46,719 bases of DNA from positions 1 to 46,719 of the forward strand of contig JACQVS010000079.1 in NCBI GenBank assembly GCA_016209605.1, given 5' to 3'. A program made the position numbers and the translations under genes. This document shows positions 17,511-27,448 of the stretch, piece after piece; the first letter of the stretch is position 1; every line of letters starts with the position of its first letter. The notes beneath the pieces were generated by a model. The model did not search any database. It saw nothing but the letters and a program-made list of their open reading frames with translations, and had not been told where the DNA came from. Origin of the DNA: Planctomycetota bacterium. GTDB taxonomy: Bacteria > Planctomycetota > UBA8108 > JACQVS01.

Positions 17511-18434
17511 TCAAAATATCTTGCTCGAGTGGAGGAGCAGGGTGGCGTGCAAGTCCTCGCGCCGGTGCGTCCCCAGGAGGCGCACCAGGCGTCCGGCCAT
17601 GCCGTTCCGAACCGAGGTGTTGCCGTATTTCACGGCCTTCGCCTGGCAGCGGACCAGGACGCGCCAGATGATGACCAGGCCGGGGAGAAAGACGGCGCGG
17701 CGGGAGGGCTTGAGGATCTCCGGAGCCCCCTCTCGGAGGACCCGCTCCATGAACAGGCGCAGCTCCTCGAGGGTGACGATGTCCTTGCCGAAACAAGCGG
17801 AGAGGGCCTTGGCCGTTCCGCCCGAGCCGACCACCTCGACGCCCTTGGAAAACGGCAACGGCTCGAGTTTACCATCGCAGTAGGCGGAGCTTTCCTGCAG
17901 GTAAGCCGCGGCATTCTCCTTGAGCCTCATGAACTTGTACTCGTTGCGGATCGCCCCGAGCGGCAGGCTGCCGCAGCCCCGGTCCACGCCGGCCTGGAAC
18001 CACACCCACTCCATGGTGGCCCCGCCGAGGTCAAACAGGAACACCGAGCCGTCGGCGTCTTCATTCTGGAAGCTCTTGGCCATGAGCTTCGCTTCATCCT
18101 CTCCGCTGATCACCCGCACCCGCACTCCGCACTCGGACTTGATGCGGCTGATGATCAGGTCGATATTGGGCAGCTCCCGGAAGACCCCGGTGGCCACGGC
18201 GATCATGCTGGAGAGGGGAACTTGGGGGGCGACTTTTTCAACGCCGCGAATGAGCTCCGCCGCCTCGGCCAGGGCCGCCTCCTCGACCCGGCCGTTCAGG
18301 AAGAAGTCATGGGCGATGCTCCAGGGAAACTTCTGGGTGGTGATGGTGTATCCCCCGGCGTCATCCATCCCGACCAGGTACAACTTGAGGGAGTGGGATC
18401 CCATCTCCAGAAGGCCGAATGGTTTTTCTTCCAT
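17511..18434 (-). CDS. Ppx/GppA-family phosphatase-like protein
   Basis: This 307-residue protein belongs to the exopolyphosphatase / (p)ppGpp phosphatase family of the ASKHA fold. Visible blocks are LLEMGSHSLKLYLV (phosphate 1 loop), VIAVATGVFRELPN, RVISGEDEAKLM with the catalytic acidic region, FLFDLGGATMEW (phosphate 2) and EVVGSGGTAKALS. The first loop reads E-M-G-S-H-S where the family usually has D-x-G-S-N-S, so activity may differ from classical Ppx. The length matches the short two-lobe members. It is the first gene of the minus-strand operon. The 264-bp divergent region upstream would carry its promoter. Confidence 0.85.
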   Translation of the reverse strand: MEEKPFGLLEMGSHSLKLYLVGMDDAGGYTITTQKFPWSIAHDFFLNGRVEEAALAEAAELIRGVEKVAPQVPLSSMIAVATGVFRELPNIDLIISRIKSECGVRVRVISGEDEAKLMAKSFQNEDADGSVFLFDLGGATMEWVWFQAGVDRGCGSLPLGAIRNEYKFMRLKENAAAYLQESSAYCDGKLEPLPFSKGVEVVGSGGTAKALSACFGKDIVTLEELRLFMERVLREGAPEILKPSRRAVFLPGLVIIWRVLVRCQAKAVKYGNTSVRNGMAGRLVRLLGTHRREDLHATLLLHSSKIF

Positions 18435-18588
18435 GCCAAGACAACCCTCAAAAAGACCGCGCGCGCATATCCGCGTTGATGAATCGACAAGAAGAATATC
18501 CTACTGTCTGGCCTCCGTGCAGGTCAAATGTTGAATCCTCGCGACGGCGGCCCTCCCCCCTCTGTCGGATTCGCAGAGAAAATTTTCA

Positions 18589-18617
18589 TTTACCCTTTGT
18601 CGAATCATTAGGATAAT
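18589..18617 (+). promoter_or_regulatory. Candidate sigma-70-type promoter for the LamG gene
   Basis: TTTACC (18589-18594), a 17-bp spacer and GATAAT (18612-18617) lie about 80 nt before the ATG at 18699, in the 264-bp divergent region with the Ppx/GppA gene. The match is 4/6 and 5/6. Nothing else in this gap stood out. Confidence 0.35.
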
Positions 18618-18698
18618 ATTAGGCCAGGTCTGGATTAATTGGGTTCTAAACAAAATCAACCAAGAGTGCGGATTTGCCTCCGCCGGGAGCGACTGAAA

Positions 18699-21600
18699 AT
18701 GAGAGCCCAGATAAGTATTCTCATCTTGTCTTTTCTCGGGTGGTTGCTGGAAGGTCAAGGTTGGTCTCAAGATCCGTCCCTGGTTCTTCACCTCCCCATG
18801 GATGAAGGTTTCGGGATTCAAACCTCCGATGCCTCCGGGGCGAACAATCACGGGACCCTCGTCAACAATCCGCTGTGGGTGGCGGGGGTGAACGGAACGG
18901 CGCTCGAGTTCAACTCCGGAGCGACCAATACCCGGGTCGATGTGCCGGATGCCGGCAGCCTCGACATCACGGGTGAATTCACCGCCATGGCCTGGATCCT
19001 CAACCAAGGCCAGACTACCAGCGGGCGAGTCCTGGACAAATACCGGCCAGGTCCGTCCGACAACTCGGCCTACGCCCTTTACGTCTTCACGGATGACAGC
19101 CTCAGCGTGTTCATCCCAGGAGGCGGCCTTCCAGCGTCGACCCTCGCGAAAGTCCCTCGCAACCAGTGGGTTCATGTCGCCGCGACGTACAATGGCTTGC
19201 GGGTCAGATTATATATCAATGGAATACTCAAGGATTCCTATCTGACCAATGTGGCCGTTCCCGCCACCGATGGGTCCTTTGGCGTCGGCAACAGGCAAGA
19301 CAATTTGAGGCCTTTCAAAGGCGTCATCGATGAGGTCAAGCTCTTCAACCGAGCCCTGACGTCGGACGAGGTGCTGGCGCATTACGAGGGCTGCCCCGTG
19401 GCCGCCGAAGTGAGGTTTAACTACTCCTTTCCGTTGATTTTCGCTTCCGCGGATGTCCCGACTCAGCTCTCCCTCAAGGTGGTTATCCCGGCGCCCGCCG
19501 ACGGGACGGTGACGATCGACAGCTCCGATGACGGCGTTGCCGGAGATAGTGCCGTTTCATTTTCTCTTGCAGGCCCCACGTGCCAGCCAGTTTCTATAAA
19601 CGTCATTGGCCCGGGCAACGCGGATTTGACCCCGTCGAACGACATGGGATTCGGCAATGGGCCGGCTCGACCCATCCGCGTGATCCCCTCTCAGGCGCTG
19701 GATCTCCAGTTTCCTTCACCGGTGATCGTCGTCGGGAACTCGCAGCAGTCCAGGTTGATCGGCAATTTTGGAGAGGCCGGAACAAGAGATGTCACCAACC
19801 ATCCTGCCACCACCTATGAATCCAGCAACCCGGATGTGGCCATCATAACCGGAACCGGCCTCATCACCGGCACCGGCGGCGGCAACGCCACCATCACCGC
19901 GCATCATGAGTCGCTGATGGCCGGCGCCCAGATCACCGTCTTGAGCGATCCACTGGTTCTCTACCTGCCCTTCAATGAAGGAAGCGGCACTCAGACGCTT
20001 GACCTTTCCGGGCTCGGCAACCACGGCAATTTCGTCAACAATCCCAAATGGGTTCCGGGAAAATTCGGCGCCGGTCTGGAGTTCAGCGCGGGCGGCGTCA
20101 ACAACCGGGTGGATGTCCCCGATTCCAATTCCCTGGATGTCGCCAACGCTCTCACCATGATGGCTTGGGTCTTCAACAAGGGCCAGACCGAAAGAGGAAG
20201 GATCGTGGACAAGAATTCGTCCTACGCCCTTTACATCTACACGGATGACAGCCTCAGCGTCTATTTCCTGCCGTCAAGCATCCCCAACGTGACCAACGCC
20301 AAGGTCCCCCGCAACGAGTGGGCTCACGTGGCGGCGACGTACAACGGCGCTCAAGCGAAACTGTACGTCAACGGCGTATTGAAAGACACCAAATCGGAGC
20401 CCGTCAGCATCACCCCCAACGCCAGCCCGCTCACCGTGGGAAACCGGCAGGATAATTTGAGGCCCTTCACGGGCGTCATCGATGAACTCAAGGTCTTCCG
20501 GAGGGTCTTGACGCCGGAAGAAATCTACGAATTGTCCCAGGACTGCGGCAACGTCAGCGCGGTGAGCTTCCTGCCAGCGGAACCGGTGATCCTGACCGAT
20601 ATGGATATCCCCAAGCAGTTGACCGCCCGAATCGGACTGCCCATGCCGGGCAGCGGCACGGTGAATGTCAGCAGCTCCGACGGCGCCGTCGCCGGCGGCG
20701 CCTCGGCCGTCTTCACGGCCGCCGGATCCATGTGTAAAAGCGTCACCATCGACGTGATCGGCCCTGGGAGCGCCAATCTCAGCCTTTCGAACGACATGGG
20801 TTTTGCCAACGGTCCAGCCTGGCAAATCGATGTGGTTTCGCTCCAAGCCCTGCGGCTCGACTTGCCGTCTTCGTTCCTGGCGGCCGGCGCCACCATGCGG
20901 GCGACCCTTACTGGAGATTACGGTATCGCCGGAAATCGCGACCTGACGAGGCATCCCGGCACCATCTACGAAACCAGCGACTCGAGAGTGGCCCTGGTCA
21001 ACGCAGAGGGCCTGATCACGGCGGTGGGCAAGGGCATCGCCACCATCCAGGCGAGGCGAGGATCCCAATCGGCCTCCAAGACCCTCTCCGTGGTCGAGAC
21101 CTCTCTGGTGCTGTTCCTTCCTTTTAACGAGGGGAACGGCAGCCAGACCCTGGACGTCTCCGGATTCGAGAATCACGGTTCCCTCCTGAACGATCCGCCA
21201 TGGGTCCCGGGCAAGTTTGGATTTGCCCTTGAATTCGGCGCCGGCGGATCGCCCAGCCAGGTGATGGTCCCTGACTCCGGCAGTCTCAAGCTGCAGGCCG
21301 AGGCGACCTTCATGGCCTGGGTGCACCACCCCGGTCAGCTGGCCGAGGGCAGGATTCTGGACAAGAACTCCTCTTACGGCCTGTTCATCGGACCGGACGA
21401 CAGCCTGGGGATCGCCTTCGATCCGTTCCTCCATATCCTGACCACGGACGCCAAGGTTCCGCGGGATGAATGGGCTCACGTGACCGCGACTTACGACGGC
21501 TCCGAGGTGAAATTTTACTTGAACGGCGAATTGAAGGACACCCGGATCGCCAGCGGGGCGCTGGCCGGCTCCAGCGATCCCGTGATGGTCGGCAGCAGCC

Positions 21601-23162
21601 TCGCCGGCGCCTTTCCGTTCATTGGCAAGCTCGATGAACTCAAGATCTTCAAGGGGGCCCTTCCCCGAGAGGAGTTGATCAAAGCGGCCGGGCTTTGCGC
21701 CAGCCTGATGGAAGTGAGCCACGCTTCCCTGGCCCCGTTCATCCTGGCCTCGGCGGATGTGCCGGCGACCATCACCCTTGAAACCGCCGTTCCATCACCC
21801 AGCCATGGGATCGTCACCATCGACAGCTCCGATGAAAGCGTGGCCGGCGACCTCCCCTTTGAAGTTTTCCCGTTCAGTTCTCCCTGTCTGGAAGTCGACC
21901 TCAACGTCACCGGCATCGGCACCACCAACTTGAGCTTGTCCAACACCATGGGCCTCGCCAACGGGCCGCCCCGGCAATTGAGCGTGATCCCGATCCAATC
22001 CCTCGAGCTCACGGGACCGCCGTTTTTGACGATTGGCCAGAGCGGGCAGCTGCAAGCGGAGGGAGACTTCGGCCTCGCCGGGATACGCGAGCTTACCCGC
22101 CATCCCCGCATCGTTTACACGTCCACCCAGCCGGAAATCGCCACGGTCGATGCCCAGGGACAAGTGACGGCCACGAGCGCCGGCCTGGTGACCATAATAG
22201 CGAAGTTCGGCGGCATCGAGGGCGCCAGGGGCATCACCGTTTTTCCCAGCCTGGTCCTCTATCTTCCCCTCGATGAAGGGAGCGGAACGGATGCCCACGA
22301 CGCTTCCGGTCTGCAAAACCATGGCATTCTCAAGAACCAGCCGCTCTGGACGATGGGGAAATCAGGCTGGGCACTCGAGTTCAGCGCCGGCGGCGGAGAT
22401 CCATCCGTTGAAATCGGAGCTTCCAGTTCCCTGGACTTGAGCGCCAGGATCACCCTGATGGCCTGGGTATTCAACCAAGGCCAACCGTCTTCCGGTCCCA
22501 TCCTGGACAAGAGCTCCTACGCCCTATTGATTGCAGGGGACGATGGCCTGCAGGTGAAATTCCCGCCGGCCCTCGATCTCCACAGCTCCGCTGCCAGGGT
22601 TCCCCGGAACGAGTGGACCCACGTCGCGGCGACCTTTGATGGTTCTCAAGTGAAGTTCTATCTCAATGGGGAATTGAAAGACACCCAGGCGGCCGCTGGA
22701 CCCATCGTCCCCTCGGATTCTCCTCTCCGCCTGGGCGCGAGTCCTCAAGGCAGTCAAAATACTTTCACCGGCAGACTGGATGAGGTCAAGCTGTTCAATC
22801 AAGCCCTGAGCGCCGTGGAAATCCTGGCGGCCATGGTGCCGCCCGGCGTCGTTTCAGGGCTCCAGCACCCCGGCGATTTCAATCAGGATGGGAACATGGA
22901 CATCTCCGACGCCGTGAACCTGCTGGGCTTCCTCTTCCTGGGTTCCCCCAACCGCATGCCGTGCGAAGACGGGAAATCGACGGACGCGGCGAACCTGATG
23001 ATGTTCGACTTCGACGGAAGCGGCCAGACGGACATCACCGATGGGGTCAACGAGCTTTACTTCCTCTTTCTGGGAGGCTCCCCCCATGTCCAGGGGAAGA
23101 AGTGCATTCCCGTTCCCGCCTGCCCGGACCTGCCGGAGGGGGTGGAGTGCCAGTCGCTTTGA
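18699..23162 (+). CDS. Secreted four-LamG / Ig-like / dockerin-like protein
   Basis: This 1487-residue protein has a signal peptide (MRAQISILILSFLGWLLEG). The ATG at 18699 is chosen because GGGAG precedes it and the upstream codons would mask the signal. Four LamG/concanavalin-A-like domains begin near residues 26, 416, 801 and 1183. Each has a LVLYLPFNEGSG-type entry and ends in DEVKLFNRAL. Between them are three linker/Ig-like (BIG_2-type) blocks with SSDxxVAG, LSNDMGFANGP and an ITGTGGGNATITA-type strand. The unit is therefore about 385 residues, repeated three times plus a last LamG. Residues 1386-1487 hold two dockerin-like calcium motifs (DFNQDGNMDISDAVNLLGF, FDFDGSGQTDITDGVNELYF). It probably binds extracellular glycans or acts as an adhesin. 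The C-terminal pair is shared with two other proteins in this window. Confidence 0.88.
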   Translation: MRAQISILILSFLGWLLEGQGWSQDPSLVLHLPMDEGFGIQTSDASGANNHGTLVNNPLWVAGVNGTALEFNSGATNTRVDVPDAGSLDITGEFTAMAWILNQGQTTSGRVLDKYRPGPSDNSAYALYVFTDDSLSVFIPGGGLPASTLAKVPRNQWVHVAATYNGLRVRLYINGILKDSYLTNVAVPATDGSFGVGNRQDNLRPFKGVIDEVKLFNRALTSDEVLAHYEGCPVAAEVRFNYSFPLIFASADVPTQLSLKVVIPAPADGTVTIDSSDDGVAGDSAVSFSLAGPTCQPVSINVIGPGNADLTPSNDMGFGNGPARPIRVIPSQALDLQFPSPVIVVGNSQQSRLIGNFGEAGTRDVTNHPATTYESSNPDVAIITGTGLITGTGGGNATITAHHESLMAGAQITVLSDPLVLYLPFNEGSGTQTLDLSGLGNHGNFVNNPKWVPGKFGAGLEFSAGGVNNRVDVPDSNSLDVANALTMMAWVFNKGQTERGRIVDKNSSYALYIYTDDSLSVYFLPSSIPNVTNAKVPRNEWAHVAATYNGAQAKLYVNGVLKDTKSEPVSITPNASPLTVGNRQDNLRPFTGVIDELKVFRRVLTPEEIYELSQDCGNVSAVSFLPAEPVILTDMDIPKQLTARIGLPMPGSGTVNVSSSDGAVAGGASAVFTAAGSMCKSVTIDVIGPGSANLSLSNDMGFANGPAWQIDVVSLQALRLDLPSSFLAAGATMRATLTGDYGIAGNRDLTRHPGTIYETSDSRVALVNAEGLITAVGKGIATIQARRGSQSASKTLSVVETSLVLFLPFNEGNGSQTLDVSGFENHGSLLNDPPWVPGKFGFALEFGAGGSPSQVMVPDSGSLKLQAEATFMAWVHHPGQLAEGRILDKNSSYGLFIGPDDSLGIAFDPFLHILTTDAKVPRDEWAHVTATYDGSEVKFYLNGELKDTRIASGALAGSSDPVMVGSSLAGAFPFIGKLDELKIFKGALPREELIKAAGLCASLMEVSHASLAPFILASADVPATITLETAVPSPSHGIVTIDSSDESVAGDLPFEVFPFSSPCLEVDLNVTGIGTTNLSLSNTMGLANGPPRQLSVIPIQSLELTGPPFLTIGQSGQLQAEGDFGLAGIRELTRHPRIVYTSTQPEIATVDAQGQVTATSAGLVTIIAKFGGIEGARGITVFPSLVLYLPLDEGSGTDAHDASGLQNHGILKNQPLWTMGKSGWALEFSAGGGDPSVEIGASSSLDLSARITLMAWVFNQGQPSSGPILDKSSYALLIAGDDGLQVKFPPALDLHSSAARVPRNEWTHVAATFDGSQVKFYLNGELKDTQAAAGPIVPSDSPLRLGASPQGSQNTFTGRLDEVKLFNQALSAVEILAAMVPPGVVSGLQHPGDFNQDGNMDISDAVNLLGFLFLGSPNRMPCEDGKSTDAANLMMFDFDGSGQTDITDGVNELYFLFLGGSPHVQGKKCIPVPACPDLPEGVECQSL

Positions 23163-23168
23163 AGAGAC

Positions 23169-25010
23169 TCACTTCCGCCGCCTCACCCGCAGCGCCAGGT
23201 CCTCGGCCATCCTTGGAGAAGCCAAGGGGCGCATCCCGCCCCCGTGCTGAAATTCTTCCCGCTTGAGCACCGCGCCGTCGAGGGGGTCGATCCACTCCGC
23301 CTGATAGGCGCCGGCGGGAAGCTCCAGGGCCAGGGTGACCCGGTACGCCGGCCTGGCCGCGCCGAAGGGTGAACCGGTCCCCCAGGCGAAATCGACGGCC
23401 GCGTCGGTGCGGCTCAAGCGCCGGCGATCGAATTGCGTCCCTTCAAAGTACTCCCCCTTGAGGCCGCGCTCGCTGCCGCCGCCGTCAAGGAAAAACCGGC
23501 TCGCCGGCACGACCTCCTTGGGCTGGCTCCGGCTCGACCAGAGGAGCTTCATGGCCGCCTCGCCGCCGTTGTAGAAGTACTCCAGCTTGACGGGGACCTT
23601 CTTTCCCGCCGCCAGGGCGATCTTGCCGGCGCTTTCCTTCTCCGAGTGCTCGCTCCAGTCGTCGATGATGAGCTTCCCGTCCACCCACAAGCGCGCGCCG
23701 TCATTGGAGAGGGTGTAAAAGGTGTACTCCTCCGAGTGGCTGGGCTCGAGGCGGCCGGTCCAGCGCGCCGAAAACGAGGGGGTGGCTAGGGGCCGGAGAT
23801 AGATCGCGTAAGCTTCGCCGGCCTGGACCAGCGCCCGCGCCGTCAGGCCGGGCGGCACGCCGTCCGTGATGATCGAACGGTCCGGCTTCATCTTCAGGAA
23901 GTCGAAGCCGTGGATGAAATCCCCCAGAATTTTCAACTGTTTCCGCAAGGCCGGCGTGCCGCCGCCCGGCTGGCCGGGGGGGAGCGGAAAGGTGCCATCC
24001 TCGTGCCCGGCGGTGAAGGAGTAGTCGAGGTTGTTGTAGAGCCCGCCGCCGGAGATGATGAAATCCCAGCCCTCCATGCGGTAGGGCGCATCGCCGGTGC
24101 CGCGGAAGCCGGTCTCGTTGTCGCCGATCACCTTGTTGAGGGCGTAGTTCATGGCCACCGCCTCGGGCGGCGAGGCGTAGTGGAAGTTGAAGATCGACAC
24201 CGCCGGGTGGGGATTTTCAATCCTGGCGGAATGGTTGGCGATGTTCTGGGAGATGAGATGCTTCGCGGGGAAGGCCTTCTCCGTCTCGACGATCACCTCG
24301 GCAATGCGATGCTGCCAGGCCAGGGTGACGTCTCCGAAGTAAGGCTCGTTGCAGATCTCGTAGTAAACGTTGTCGAAGCCCTTCAACTCCTCGACGATCT
24401 TCCGAACCATCGCCTCCTGCGCCGAGAGCAGCCCGCCGTTCTTGTCGAGGGTGTAAACCTCGGCGCGCGCCACCTTGCCGAGGCCGTTCACGTTGTTGGC
24501 GGCGTTTTGCGGGCTGAGCCGCCACTGCGCATCCTCGTAAAAGGGGCAGAAGAGGTTCATCTCGATGACGATGCCGCGCTGGCTCGCCTGGGCGGCGAAG
24601 TCCTTCAAGCGCTGGAAGTAGTTTTCATCCCAGCGCGACAGGTCGAACTTGTTGCCGCCGCCGGCATACCCGGACGCCCCGCTCCGCGCCCAGGGGGCGA
24701 TGAACCTCATCCCCGGCGGCGCCAGGGTGTTCCGGGCAATGTTGAAAGCCCCCGCGGGCTCGACATAGGCCCCGCTGAAGGTGCGGGTGAGGTTCAATCC
24801 GCCGGCGGCGAGAGCCTCGAGGTACTTGGCGTAATCGAAGTCAAGGTTGAGCACCGCGCCGTAGTGCTCGCCGGAGGTGATGAGGATAGTGGGCTTCCCG
24901 CGGAAGAGGAAGTAGTGCGGATTGTCGGGGTGGAGCGAGATCGGTCTCACCGCCTCGCCAAGGAGAGCATCCGACATCGCCAATATCAAAACGATGATCT
25001 TTATCCGCAT
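23169..25010 (-). CDS. Secreted GH5-like glycoside hydrolase with permuted PA14 domain
   Basis: This 613-residue protein has a signal peptide (MRIKIIVLILAMSDALLGEA) and an AGAGGAAAC Shine-Dalgarno. Residues 20-390 form a TIM-barrel of the cellulase/GH5-like clan: acid/base Glu in YYEICNEPYFGD, and the candidate nucleophile in VIGDNETGF. At about 400 the chain enters a PA14 core (SARWTGRLEPSHSEEYTFYTLSNDGARLWVDG). Only afterwards (about 512-545) comes the normal PA14 N-terminal part (GLKGEYFEGTQFDRRRLSRTDAAVDF). The hydrolase's own C-terminal beta domain then resumes (LPAGAYQAEWIDPLDG). The PA14 order is thus permuted and inserted. PA14 modules bind carbohydrates. The substrate is an unknown polysaccharide or glycoconjugate. 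The gene converges on the LamG gene, with 6 nt between them. Confidence 0.82.
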   Translation of the reverse strand: MRIKIIVLILAMSDALLGEAVRPISLHPDNPHYFLFRGKPTILITSGEHYGAVLNLDFDYAKYLEALAAGGLNLTRTFSGAYVEPAGAFNIARNTLAPPGMRFIAPWARSGASGYAGGGNKFDLSRWDENYFQRLKDFAAQASQRGIVIEMNLFCPFYEDAQWRLSPQNAANNVNGLGKVARAEVYTLDKNGGLLSAQEAMVRKIVEELKGFDNVYYEICNEPYFGDVTLAWQHRIAEVIVETEKAFPAKHLISQNIANHSARIENPHPAVSIFNFHYASPPEAVAMNYALNKVIGDNETGFRGTGDAPYRMEGWDFIISGGGLYNNLDYSFTAGHEDGTFPLPPGQPGGGTPALRKQLKILGDFIHGFDFLKMKPDRSIITDGVPPGLTARALVQAGEAYAIYLRPLATPSFSARWTGRLEPSHSEEYTFYTLSNDGARLWVDGKLIIDDWSEHSEKESAGKIALAAGKKVPVKLEYFYNGGEAAMKLLWSSRSQPKEVVPASRFFLDGGGSERGLKGEYFEGTQFDRRRLSRTDAAVDFAWGTGSPFGAARPAYRVTLALELPAGAYQAEWIDPLDGAVLKREEFQHGGGMRPLASPRMAEDLALRVRRRK

Positions 25011-25087
25011 GTTTCCTCTGTATCTTCGTGCCTAAATTCTCTTCTCCCCACCACTTCCCATCGCTCTGTCCCGCTTACCGGCCCCGT

Positions 25088-27448
25088 CTACGCCCCCGCC
25101 TTGGCTAGGGGGAGGCGCTCGGAGAGGCCGGGGATGGCGGCCTGGAAGACCTCCTCGATGCGCTCGACGAAGATGAAGGCCATCTCCTTCTGAACGTGGT
25201 CCGGCAGCTCGCGCAGGTCCTTGCGATTCTCGGCCGAGAGGATCACCTGCTGGATTCCGGCGCGCCGGGCGGCCAGGACCTTCTCCTTGATGCCGCCCAC
25301 CGGCATCACCAGCCCGGTCAAAGTCATCTCGCCGGTCATGGCGGTGTCGCTGCGCACGGGGCAGCGGGTGTAAACCGAGGCCAGGGCGGCCGCCATGGTG
25401 ATGCCCGCCGAGGGGCCGTCCTTGGGAATGGCTCCCGCCGGCACGTGGATGTGCACTCCCGACTTCCGGAACAAGTTGTGATCGATCCCCAGCTCCTCGG
25501 CGTGCGCCCAGACGTAGCTTTGCGCCGCCTTCGCCGACTCCTGCATGACCTCGCCGAGCTGCCCGGTCAAGGTCATGCCGCGCCCTTCCGGCAGCAGGGT
25601 GGCCTCGATGAAGAGGACATCGCCGCCGGCCTCCGTCCAGGCGAGCCCGGTGGCCACTCCGGACGGCAGCTGCTTGCGGGCCTGCTCGAGGAAGAACGGC
25701 TCCGGCCCCAGCAGGTCCGGCAGGTCCTCCGGCTTGAGGGTGGCCGGTTCCGCCTTCCCCTCGGCGAAGCGCAGCGCCACCTTGCGCGCCAGCCGGCCGA
25801 TGGCGCGCTCGAGCTGCCGCAGGCCGGCCTCGCGGGTATAGCGCGAGATGATCCAGGCCAGGGTCTGGTCCGGAAGAGCGCATTGCTCGGCGGTGAGGCC
25901 GGATTCCTTCAAGCGCCGCGGGATCAGGTAGCGCCTGGCGATCTCCTGCTTCTCCTCATCGCTGTAGCCCGGCAGCCGCAGGATCTCCATGCGGTCGAGG
26001 AGCGGCCGCGGAACGGTGTCGTGGGCATTGGCCGTGGTGATGAAGAAGACGTTCGAGAGGTCGAAGGCCAGATCGAGGTAGTTGTCGTGGAACTCCTTGT
26101 TCTGCTCCGGATCGAGGACCTCCAGCAGCGCCGCTGCCGGATCGCCGCGGAAGTCGCGGCCGAGCTTGTCGACCTCATCGAGCATCAGCACCGGGTTGTT
26201 GACCCCGGCCCGGCGGATGGCCTGGATGATCCGCCCCGGCATAGCGCCGATGTAAGTGCGGCGGTGGCCGCGCAGCTCCGCCTCATCGTGCAGCCCGCCG
26301 AGGCTCATGCGCTCGAACTTGCGCTTGAGCGAGCGCGCGATCGACTGCCCGAGAGACGTCTTGCCCACGCCCGGCGGCCCGACGAAGCAGAGGATGGGGG
26401 CCTTGGCCTGGGGGTTGAGCTTGAGGACGCCGAGCTGCTCGAGAATGCGCTCCTTGACCTCCTTCAAGTCGAAGTGGTCCTCATCGAGCACCTGCCGTGT
26501 ATAGGCGAGGTCGAGAAACGGATCGGAGCTTTTCCGCCAGGGCAGCTCGAGGACGAAGTCGAGGTAGGTGCGGATGACGTTGTACTCGGGGGCGGCGGTG
26601 GGAAGCCGCTCCAGCTTCGACAGCTCGCGTTCGGCCTCCTTGCGCGCCTCGGCGGGAAGCTCGGCTTTGGCGAGGCGCTCCTTGAGCAGGTTGGCTTCCG
26701 CCTGCTCGGGATTCTGTTCGCCCAGCTCCTGCTGGATGGCGCGCATCTGCTTGCGCAGCAGGTACTCCCTCTGCTCCTTCCCCATCTCCACCTGCGCCTG
26801 GCTGGAGATCTCCTTGCGCAGCTCGAGCACTTGCGCTTCATGGGTCAAGTACTCGTGCATCAAGCGCAGCGCCGCCTCGATGGCCGGCGCTTCGAGCAGC
26901 GCCTGCTCCTTCTCCAGCTCGAAGCTCAACATCGGAGCGAGAAAATAAACCATGCGCTGCGGGTCCTGGACGTTCCCTGCCAGCTGCGTCAGCTCGAGGG
27001 AGCCCTCGGGGCGGGCCAGGGAGAAGATCCGGTTCATCAGGTCGATGACCTCGCGGTGCAGCGCTTCCACCTGAGTGCTGCTGTCGGCCGGCAGCGGCGC
27101 GGGCTTGACCAGCGCCTTCAAGTAAGGCTCGGTCTGCTCGAGCTTGATGAGCGCCACCCGCTCCATCCCCTGGACGATCATCTCGATGCGCCCCTCGCCG
27201 CCGCGGGCCATCTTGCGGATGACCGCCTTGGTTCCGATGGTGTGGAGGTCCTTCCACGCGGGAAAATCGACGGTGGCGTCGCGCTGGGCCACCACGACGA
27301 TCTCCTTCTCCTCGCTCGACAGCGCCTCCTCCACCGCGGCGACGGAGCGGGGACGCCCCACCGCGAGTGGCATGAGCAGGTAGGGGAAGAGCACGCTGTT
27401 CTTGATGGGCAGAACCGGAAGCGACTTCGAGGATTCCTGTTCGCTCAT
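25088..27448 (-). CDS. lon: ATP-dependent protease Lon
   Basis: This 786-residue protein matches the usual Lon length. It has the N-terminal LON substrate domain ([19 protein letters not shown]), a coiled-coil middle ([20 protein letters not shown]) and an AAA+ module with Walker [16 protein letters not shown] near residue 354 and Walker [12 protein letters not shown]. The protease domain has the Ser-Lys dyad: Ser near 679 in [10 protein letters not shown] and Lys near 721 in [10 protein letters not shown]. It degrades misfolded and regulatory proteins in the cytoplasm. The start overlaps the Hsp20 stop by 4 nt, forming a two-gene heat-shock-type operon under the promoter at 27837-27864. Confidence 0.97.
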   Translation of the reverse strand: MSEQESSKSLPVLPIKNSVLFPYLLMPLAVGRPRSVAAVEEALSSEEKEIVVVAQRDATVDFPAWKDLHTIGTKAVIRKMARGGEGRIEMIVQGMERVALIKLEQTEPYLKALVKPAPLPADSSTQVEALHREVIDLMNRIFSLARPEGSLELTQLAGNVQDPQRMVYFLAPMLSFELEKEQALLEAPAIEAALRLMHEYLTHEAQVLELRKEISSQAQVEMGKEQREYLLRKQMRAIQQELGEQNPEQAEANLLKERLAKAELPAEARKEAERELSKLERLPTAAPEYNVIRTYLDFVLELPWRKSSDPFLDLAYTRQVLDEDHFDLKEVKERILEQLGVLKLNPQAKAPILCFVGPPGVGKTSLGQSIARSLKRKFERMSLGGLHDEAELRGHRRTYIGAMPGRIIQAIRRAGVNNPVLMLDEVDKLGRDFRGDPAAALLEVLDPEQNKEFHDNYLDLAFDLSNVFFITTANAHDTVPRPLLDRMEILRLPGYSDEEKQEIARRYLIPRRLKESGLTAEQCALPDQTLAWIISRYTREAGLRQLERAIGRLARKVALRFAEGKAEPATLKPEDLPDLLGPEPFFLEQARKQLPSGVATGLAWTEAGGDVLFIEATLLPEGRGMTLTGQLGEVMQESAKAAQSYVWAHAEELGIDHNLFRKSGVHIHVPAGAIPKDGPSAGITMAAALASVYTRCPVRSDTAMTGEMTLTGLVMPVGGIKEKVLAARRAGIQQVILSAENRKDLRELPDHVQKEMAFIFVERIEEVFQAAIPGLSERLPLAKAGA

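Noticed and set aside
18639..18698. Upstream start for the LamG protein
   Set aside because: It would place 20 basic residues before the signal peptide, and the ribosome binding site fits the ATG at 18699.
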